Shown here: in pieces, positions 16,003-20,963 of the stretch
Layout: each line of letters opens with the position of its first letter
Numbering within the stretch: the first letter of the stretch is position 1
Assembly: GCA_964641965.1 (NCBI GenBank)
Contig: CAZXLD010000066.1
Coordinates: 1 to 20,963, forward strand
Direction: 5' to 3'
Length of the DNA: 20,963 bases
Source of the DNA: JAJDFU01 sp964641965
GTDB taxonomy: Bacteria > Bacteroidota > Bacteroidia > Chitinophagales > Saprospiraceae
Made by a program: the position numbers and the translations under genes
The notes under the pieces: generated by a model
What the model was told of the DNA's origin: nothing
Seen by the model: the letters and a program-made list of their open reading frames with translations, nothing else
Database searches by the model: none

Positions 16003-16782
16003 TCACTCTGCGATCTTCATCCCTGGCGCATAGGAATATTGGGGTAAATACCAACCTTCCACCACTTCGATATCCCGAACGTATTCCATAAGTTTAGCCC
16101 AAAGGATGCCCCCATCGTCACCCAAGGCTTCCATAGTTGTCTGCAAGTTTGTATGATATTCCAGGGGGTCCTTCGACCAGGTGGTTAGTAAATACAGCGG
16201 TTGTTCTACTCCCAGGAATCCCTTAAAAACCCGATAACCTGTTGAAATCTCTTTATCCTGATACAATTGCTTCCAGCTTGCCAGCGCTCCTTCAAATTGA
16301 TCCTCCATTCCGGGCATAACATATACGAAATTCCACTTTCGATAGGGTTGACCTTCATTCCAGTCATCGTTAGCAGGCAGGTAAGACCAGTCGGGATGAT
16401 ATTCCAGAACGTAGTAATAATAGGATTCCACCGCCTCAGCTAAATAGGCTACCGCTAAATCAAATTCATCATCTTTGACCTTCTTGGCATAATAAGTATG
16501 AATGCCCCCGCTCAAATCCTTCAAGCGCTTAACAGGCGTAATGTGCGTGAAGGTCAGGTCATCCTGCAAATGCGTGAAATAATGGAATCCCTTTACTTCT
16601 TTTTCTTCGAGGAAGGATCGCATCCCTTCCAGAGCCAATTCGTAATCATCAGACATGTGTGGCTTGATCTGGTCATTCCGAACAAGCATCAGGTTCCAGT
16701 TTTCCTCCTGATTTTGACCAACAGCCGTATGTACCAATGTTGCAAGTAAAAAGAGTGATAATGCAGAGGTGAATAGTTTCAT
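16003..16782 (-). CDS. Exported protein of unknown function, possible tandem alpha/beta-barrel domains
   Basis: This 259-residue protein has a signal peptide (1-23, ending AVGQ). The mature part seems to hold two related halves. The first (about 28-130) has WNLMLVRNDQIKPHMSDDYE, GFHYFTHLQDDLTFTHITPV and a helix. The second (about 148-250) has KWNFVYVMPGMEDQFEGALA, GYRVFKGFLGVEQPLYLLTT and a helix. The order strand-helix-strand-strand resembles NIPSNAP- or monooxygenase-like dimeric alpha/beta barrels, but this is an inference from spacing, not a family match. It is rich in Tyr and Trp (ESYYYYVLEYHPDWSY). It starts 17 bp after the stop of the glycine-zipper gene, so the two are co-transcribed. 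Confidence 0.75.
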   Translation of the reverse strand: MKLFTSALSLFLLATLVHTAVGQNQEENWNLMLVRNDQIKPHMSDDYELALEGMRSFLEEKEVKGFHYFTHLQDDLTFTHITPVKRLKDLSGGIHTYYAKKVKDDEFDLAVAYLAEAVESYYYYVLEYHPDWSYLPANDDWNEGQPYRKWNFVYVMPGMEDQFEGALASWKQLYQDKEISTGYRVFKGFLGVEQPLYLLTTWSKDPLEYHTNLQTTMEALGDDGGILWAKLMEYVRDIEVVEGWYLPQYSYAPGMKIAE

Positions 16783-16799
16783 GTTGGCTTCAGTTTTTA

Positions 16800-17321
16800 T
16801 TACTTAACCGTATATCCTTTTCCTTCGAGACAGACGGAGTAAGCCTTTTTAAAATTGTTCATCAGCTGTGCTTCCTTGTTAGCTGCGGCTTGCTGAGATG
16901 AGGCTTGCTGCACCTGCCGTCCCATTCGGCGCTTACCCATGCCTCCAAATCCACCGGATACTGCACCAATTGCAGCGCCTTTCCCGGCGTCTCCAGCGAT
17001 AGCCCCGATAGCTGCTCCCATAGCCGCGCCTTTTACTCCGCTCTTGACTACTGTCCCATCTGGCCCTGTTTCTACCGGTGCGGTCTCAACCTTGGGTGGA
17101 TTCAGGGGGTCTACACCGCTCTGTTGCACTGCCCAGGTATAGCATTCCGATTCATCTTTATTCGTCTGGGCAGCATCCTGACCTTGAGCCGGAAATACGT
17201 ACAAACCAACCTTCTTGGTAACCGCATCTCCCAAACCTCCTGCTTGAGCGGTCAGATTAGAGTTAAACATCATTAGCAGAAAAAATACAGGAAGGCAAAA
17301 AATGAATTTCTTATTACTCAT
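16800..17321 (-). CDS. Glycine-zipper family exported protein
   Basis: This 173-residue protein has a signal peptide (1-26, ending LTAQ), a segment typical of the family (VGLYVFPAQGQDAAQTNKDE, then SECYTWAVQQSGVDP), and a glycine zipper (about residues 95-125, SGVKGAAMGAAIGAIAGDAG and KGAAIGAVSGGFGG) that should form a membrane-inserting helical hairpin. It ends with a helical ANKEAQLMNNFKKAYSVCLEGKGY segment. The two cysteines (in ECYTW and SVCLEG) are placed as if to form a disulfide. Such proteins are found in the periplasm or outer membrane; their role is unclear. It lies between the DUF4136 gene (137-bp gap) and the tandem-domain gene (17-bp gap). Confidence 0.85.
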   Translation of the reverse strand: MSNKKFIFCLPVFFLLMMFNSNLTAQAGGLGDAVTKKVGLYVFPAQGQDAAQTNKDESECYTWAVQQSGVDPLNPPKVETAPVETGPDGTVVKSGVKGAAMGAAIGAIAGDAGKGAAIGAVSGGFGGMGKRRMGRQVQQASSQQAAANKEAQLMNNFKKAYSVCLEGKGYTVK

Positions 17322-17458
17322 GTTAAATCGATTTAATAACCCTATTCAAGCAGGCCATAAAAGAAATAGCAGTTATGATTTATTTCTTCCGGGATGAAAC
17401 AAGAAGAGATATTAGCTCCTCCATCTTAAAACCAGCGTTCCACTTCAATACACCAATC

Positions 17459-18016
17459 TTACATTGGCTTGACCGGATATTTTTTCATCAACTTCTTTAC
17501 CGCCTTGGGAATCCCCTTCTCTCTTTTAGAAGGTTTATCATGGATAGCTTTCCGTAGAACCCCCTGAAACATGAGCTCCTTGCTTTCGGCATCATAGCAG
17601 TCAATAACTAAAGTTCCCTGTCGATATTCATCTTCCACATAATTCGTGGTGGCTGAACCCATTCCCCAGCCACGACCTCCATATCGCCAGCCCATTCCCA
17701 TATTTCCATGGTAGTTGGTGTAGGCAGTCACACTTTTTTTGTCATTGACGACCAGGAAAAGGGTGACATACATATCGGGATGGTTTCCATCCATGAGTAT
17801 CCCTCTCGTATCAAATTCATTCTTGAAGGCCGCTTCAATTCTTCCCTTTTCCAGATCATTCAACATCTCAGACGTACTCTCATCCCACCCATTGAATTTG
17901 TAGGTTTTGTAGGTCGAGAGATCGTAATCCTTGTTTATATCGAAAGTAACTTGCCCTGAAACGACAGTAAAAAATAAAAGAGGGGCCGTGATTGAAAATA
18001 AAAGCCTCCTAATCAT
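17459..18016 (-). CDS. DUF4136 exported protein
   Basis: This 185-residue protein has a signal peptide (1-22, ending VVSGQ) and a DUF4136 domain: VTFDINKDYDLSTYKTYKFN at the start, then RIEAAFKNEFDTRGILMDGN, PDMYVTLFLVV, a Gly/Trp/Tyr-rich loop (GNMGMGWRYGGRGWGMG), GTLVIDCYDAESKELMFQGV and IPKAVKKLMKKYP at the end. The family is common among envelope proteins and often lipidated; here there is no lipobox. Its function is unknown. It is the first gene of the exported-protein operon, with copy 3 of the shared operator 78-100 bp upstream of its start. Confidence 0.86.
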   Translation of the reverse strand: MIRRLLFSITAPLLFFTVVSGQVTFDINKDYDLSTYKTYKFNGWDESTSEMLNDLEKGRIEAAFKNEFDTRGILMDGNHPDMYVTLFLVVNDKKSVTAYTNYHGNMGMGWRYGGRGWGMGSATTNYVEDEYRQGTLVIDCYDAESKELMFQGVLRKAIHDKPSKREKGIPKAVKKLMKKYPVKPM

Positions 18017-18061
18017 ACAATGATAGATTTTTGGATAAATGGATCTTTTGAATTTTGGAAT

Positions 18062-18120
18062 TAAAGATAGCCTTGAAAGACAGGTGGGCTAATACCCAAA
18101 AGTGGAATTATAGTGGTACT
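18062..18120 (-). promoter_or_regulatory. Shared operator motif plus -7-like element, copy 3
   Basis: Toward the gene starting at 18016, the sequence at 18116-18094 reads CCACT, six bases, then CCACTTTTGGGT, with the boxes 11 bp apart as in copy 2. TATCTTTA (7 of 8 matches to TAnnTTTG) at 18069-18062 lies 25 bp downstream, exactly as in copy 2. The divergent porin gene starts 141 bp away on the other side, so it might respond to the same site. Confidence 0.6.
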
Positions 18121-18260
18121 CCAACCATATTCCTCCTCTACCGTTGGCAAGAAAGCTTACTAAGGTGTACATTCTTTGTAGATAAGCTCTGGTTATGTCA
18201 AAACCCCAATGATGAATTGGCAATCAACACGCTAAACAAAACTCAACCTAAACCTGTCAA

Positions 18261-19601
18261 ATGACTTTGTTTAATCATGCCGGCTTGAAAGGAACAATAT
18301 TGCTCCTGGCATTGGTATGGTGCATCCCGATGATGGGTCAACAGGATACTTTTACCAAAAAGGACCTGGACACCCTTTTCGTTGGGGATAGCAAATCCGG
18401 CTATGACGATCTGGATATACCCGGGGGTGCGAAATCAGTGAATGCTGACCTAAGGTCAGATGATGTCTACAAACCGGCATGGAGTAGAAAGAACTTCGCA
18501 AAAAAATTATTAAACGGCTATTATGATGCCAAGCGATTCTTGAAAAAACGAATCAACCTCTCTGTAGGGACCGACTACATGTTCTTGAATCAATGGTCCA
18601 CTTTCAGCTTTTCAGACAATCAGGCCTCCAGTGGGATCTTCCGTCTCTTCGGCAACTGGACCAGACCCGGTGAGCGGATCCGATATTTTAAAGGATCCTT
18701 TATTTTTAAGATTGAAAACCGACATATCATTAGTGGCGGAGTTCTTCCCCGAAACCTTGGGTACGAGGCTGGAGCAGCCCTTAGTACAGCCAGTTTCAAA
18801 GACTTTGGGTGGGGGCTGACCAACTTTTATTGGAAACAACAAATTGGTTACGGAGACTATATCCTGATCCTGGGCATTATGGACCCGGGTGATTGGCTGG
18901 ATCTATACCCTTTGTTAAATCCTTATAAATATTTTTTGAACGAGGCTTTTTTCAATAGCCCAGCCATGGCCTTACCCAACCAGGGTCTAGGGGCGGTATT
19001 TGGAGTAAAACGTCTTTTCGAGACTAATTTTTATCTGATTGGTGGCATCCACGACGCAAATGGACAACCGGAAAAGTTTATCGTCGACAACTTCAAGTCC
19101 TTTTTTCAAAGTCGGGAATACATGTATTGGGTAGAGCTGGGCTGGGCTCCCCAACCATCATCTATCATCGAAGGAGAATCTGTCCATTTCATGTACTGGT
19201 ACCAGGCTCCAAGAAGGGCAGAGGTAGCCGAAGGAGAAGAAGTCGAACGCAGCTGGGGGGTTACTTTTTCAGCTTCCCGGGAATTTCGACTAGGCGATTA
19301 TACGGCCTTCTTTCGGGCCGGCATTTCTGAAGGGAACGGAGCTACCATGCGTCATCTTATCATGACCGGTTTCGGAATGAAAGTGATCAACCATGATTAT
19401 TTCGCCCTTGGCCTGCATTGGGGTGCTCCGAGCGACCGTTCTGCGGGCAACCAGTTTGGCCTGGAAGCTTTCTACGCCTTCCAATTAACGGATAACCTGA
19501 ATATTGCACCGGACATCCAGCTCACCTTTAATCCTTCTTTCAATGATGAAAAGAAGGTGGTGGGTGTGTTTTCGGTATTTAGGGTTCGGATGGCGCTTTA
19601 G
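18261..19601 (+). CDS. OprB-like carbohydrate-selective porin
   Basis: This 446-residue protein has a signal peptide (1-27, ending PMMGQ) and a long beta-barrel. Its C-terminal part follows the OprB pattern: FFRAGISEGNGATMRHLIMT, GLHWGAPSD, NQFGLEAFYAFQLTDNLNIA, PDIQLTFNPSF and a final VFSVFRVRMAL strand. OprB porins let sugars diffuse across the outer membrane; in Bacteroidota members the substrate is usually untested. The N-terminal region (about 28-95) is a charged linker before the barrel rather than a plug. It is the only intact plus-strand gene in the window and is divergent from the DUF4136 operon. Family confidence is moderate to good, substrate unknown. Confidence 0.75.
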   Translation: MTLFNHAGLKGTILLLALVWCIPMMGQQDTFTKKDLDTLFVGDSKSGYDDLDIPGGAKSVNADLRSDDVYKPAWSRKNFAKKLLNGYYDAKRFLKKRINLSVGTDYMFLNQWSTFSFSDNQASSGIFRLFGNWTRPGERIRYFKGSFIFKIENRHIISGGVLPRNLGYEAGAALSTASFKDFGWGLTNFYWKQQIGYGDYILILGIMDPGDWLDLYPLLNPYKYFLNEAFFNSPAMALPNQGLGAVFGVKRLFETNFYLIGGIHDANGQPEKFIVDNFKSFFQSREYMYWVELGWAPQPSSIIEGESVHFMYWYQAPRRAEVAEGEEVERSWGVTFSASREFRLGDYTAFFRAGISEGNGATMRHLIMTGFGMKVINHDYFALGLHWGAPSDRSAGNQFGLEAFYAFQLTDNLNIAPDIQLTFNPSFNDEKKVVGVFSVFRVRMAL

Positions 19602-19740
19602 TTATGCATTCTAAAATCCGAGCATACGGAAATATTGAGTGGGCCGAAAACCTAACAGCCGCAAGCGCATCATGGACATAAATGCGGAAATTCGAAAATC
19701 TGAGGATCAGAAAATTTTAAGACTCAACATTCATTTTTGA
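19602..19740. repeat. Intergenic stretch with decayed repeat sequence
   Basis: Between the porin stop and the insertion element lies DNA with words similar to those at 826-918 and 12185-12241 (ATGCGGAAATTCGAAAATC, TGAGGATCAGAAAATT). No terminator for the porin gene is apparent. Confidence 0.3.
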
Positions 19741-19789
19741 TTATTAACTCACCTTACGAAAAATAGCCAAAAAACAGGTAGTTTGAAGG

Positions 19790-20949
19790 ATGGATTGCCG
19801 CCTAAGCCACTATACTGATTATTTACTTAGCGTATCCAAATATGCTACTGCTACGGATATGTCCCGGGCATTTGGTTTCCGGATCAGTCATGACAAGGTG
19901 ACCCGTTTTTGTCCGAGAGTTACCTGGATAAGCGCTCGGTTTGGAAGGCGGCCAAACCTTTGATTCGCAAACAGGATACTTTTCAGGATGACCACGGAGT
20001 GCTCATTGTGGATGACTCCATTGCTGAGAAGCCTTATACCGACGAAAACGCTCTCATTTGTTGGCATTATGATCATACAAACGGGCAGATGGTCAAAGGG
20101 GTAAACTTCATTACTATGCTCTATGCCTACAAAGATGATCTGAGCGTGCCTTTGCAGGTGGAGTTTGTCGAGAAGACGGAGCCCTACCTGGACCCCAAGA
20201 GTGGAAAGACCAAGAATGAGATGGTGCGACAGATGCTTGGTCACGCCCCTTGCCTGGTCAATTTTCAGTATGTGCTTGGGGACAGTTGATTTTCTCTTGT
20301 TGACAACATCAATCTCATTGTCAATAATTTAGGTAAGCATTCCATCTTGGCGATCAAGTCCTCTCGCACGGTTGCCTTGAGTAACAAGGAAAGGAAAAAT
20401 GGTCAATTCCAACGAGTGGATCAGCTTGGCCAAATCCAGGAAGGTCAAGTCTTGGAAGTTTACCTGCGCTCGATCGAAAAACCGATCCTGCTGGTCAAAC
20501 AAGTCTTTATACCATTTCAAGGATAAAGTGACCTTTTTTTAAGCACAATTTTATCCTTGAAACCTTGGTAAATACTCGATTTTAGGATAAATCATATTAG
20601 GCCAATTTATCCTAAAATCGGTATTACAAACAAGGATGGAAGCCAGGGTGAACTCTTTCTGATTACGACTGATCTGACCCTGGATTGGAATGACATCACT
20701 TCAAGCTACAAGAAACGGTGGAAAGTCGAGCAATATCACAAATCACTCAAGCAGCACACAGCTTTTTCAGCATCGCCTACCAAGACTATTGAAACACAGG
20801 CCAATCATTTCTATGCTGCCATTATCGCCTACATTAACCTGGAAAAGATCAAGTGGAAAACAGGTCAAGGTCATTTCCGATTGAAGGCTATTCTGATGGT
20901 GACCGCAGCTAAGGCTTGCTTGGGTTATATTGAAAATTGGCTTGCGTAA
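19790..20949 (+). pseudogene. IS4-family DDE transposase, broken
   Basis: The frame starts at ATG 19790 (MDCRLSHYTDYLLSVSKYAT). It is broken at a T-run (19906-19910, five Ts where six would keep frame), continues as LSESYLDKRSVWKAAKPLIR, then VLIVDDSIAEKPYTDEN with the first catalytic Asp, and VLGDS with the second Asp. A TGA at 20287-20289 replaces the Trp expected in the DSW motif. The frame continues to KPILLVKQVF, is interrupted by the 114-bp insertion, and resumes as TNKDGSQGELFLITTDL. The catalytic Glu lies in YKKRWKVEQYHKSLK, a perfect Y-(2)-R-(3)-E-(6)-K signature of the IS4 group. It ends IENWLA at TAA 20947-20949. With a frameshift, a stop and an insertion it cannot make transposase. 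Confidence 0.88.
20510..20623. mobile_element. 114-bp two-hairpin MITE-like element inside the transposase gene
   Basis: Precise removal of 20510-20623 plus one TTA restores the transposase frame (VF-TNKDG), so this is an insertion. TTA flanks it on both sides (20507-20509 and 20624-20626), as a target duplication would. The ends TACCATTTCAAGGATAAA and, reverse-complemented, TACCGATTTTAGGATAAA match at 14 of 18 positions. Inside are two hairpins: a 13-bp perfect stem (20515-20527 with 20550-20562) and a 16-bp perfect stem (20577-20592 with 20605-20620). All four arms share AGGATAAA. It is too short to encode a protein. Confidence 0.75.
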
Positions 20950-20963
20950 GGTCAGTTATTAAG

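Larger units (their letters stand above)
19741..20962 (+). mobile_element. IS4-family insertion sequence, decayed, both ends visible
   Basis: The left end TTATTAACTCACCTTACG (19741-19758) and the reverse complement of the right end, TTAATAACTGACCTTACG (20962-20945), match at 16 of 18 positions and so form the terminal inverted repeats of a 1222-bp element. The transposase stop codon lies inside the right repeat. Removing the 114-bp internal insertion plus its 3-bp duplication gives an original length of about 1105 bp. The target duplication cannot be seen because the window ends one base after the right end. Confidence 0.82.

Noticed and set aside
13501..20289. TGA replaces an expected Trp in two different genes (13501-13503 and 20287-20289), which might suggest TGA recoding.
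   Set aside because: Both genes carry other clear lesions, and intact genes in the window (for example both DUF3604 genes) end at TGA, so ordinary decay explains it.
20510..20623. The two hairpins as an integron attC site or CRISPR repeat pair.
   Set aside because: There is no attC core sequence, no integrase and no spacer-repeat periodicity; the precise insertion with matching ends and TTA flanks fits a MITE-like element better.

Overview
The window looks like chromosomal DNA from a member of the Bacteroidota, probably an environmental one of the Saprospiria/Cytophagia kind. The evidence is a partial secreted protein ending in a type IX secretion (T9SS) sorting domain, a TonB-dependent receptor with an N-terminal carboxypeptidase-regulatory-like domain, many short signal peptides ending in Q, and almost no Shine-Dalgarno sequences. 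I cannot name a genus.

Layout. Bases 1-694 hold the start of a T9SS cargo gene (minus strand, running off the window). Bases 7186-966 (minus) form a tight cluster: a DUF3604 metallo-phosphoesterase-like protein, a membrane-anchored parvulin-type prolyl isomerase, a HupE/UreJ-type membrane protein and a TonB-dependent receptor. This reads as an envelope uptake or processing system, possibly for a metal. Bases 12068-7622 (minus) hold a second set: an unrecognised helical secreted protein, a second DUF3604 paralogue, an HdeD-type membrane protein and a 'neuromedin U'-type outer-membrane barrel. Bases 12346-14190 are a gene graveyard: two AraC-type sensor-domain remnants, an unidentified fragment, and a transporter-barrel gene broken by two stops, a frameshift and a truncation. 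Bases 14964-14329 encode a MarC-family membrane protein. Bases 18016-15130 (minus) encode four exported proteins: DUF4136, glycine zipper, an unknown tandem-domain protein and a lipoprotein. An OprB-like porin gene follows on the plus strand (18261-19601). The right edge is a decayed IS4-family element (19741-20962), itself interrupted by a 114-bp element made of two hairpins.

Two observations stand out. First, a shared promoter-proximal motif (read toward the gene: two CCACT boxes, the second extending to CCACTTTTGGGT) lies 76-100 bp upstream of the start codon of the T9SS cargo gene, the helical-protein/DUF3604 operon and the DUF4136 operon. In each case it lies 24-25 bp upstream of a plausible Bacteroidota -7 element. 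It probably marks an envelope-protein regulon. Second, the 114-bp two-hairpin insertion has terminal inverted repeats and an apparent TTA target duplication, and looks like a non-autonomous mobile element.
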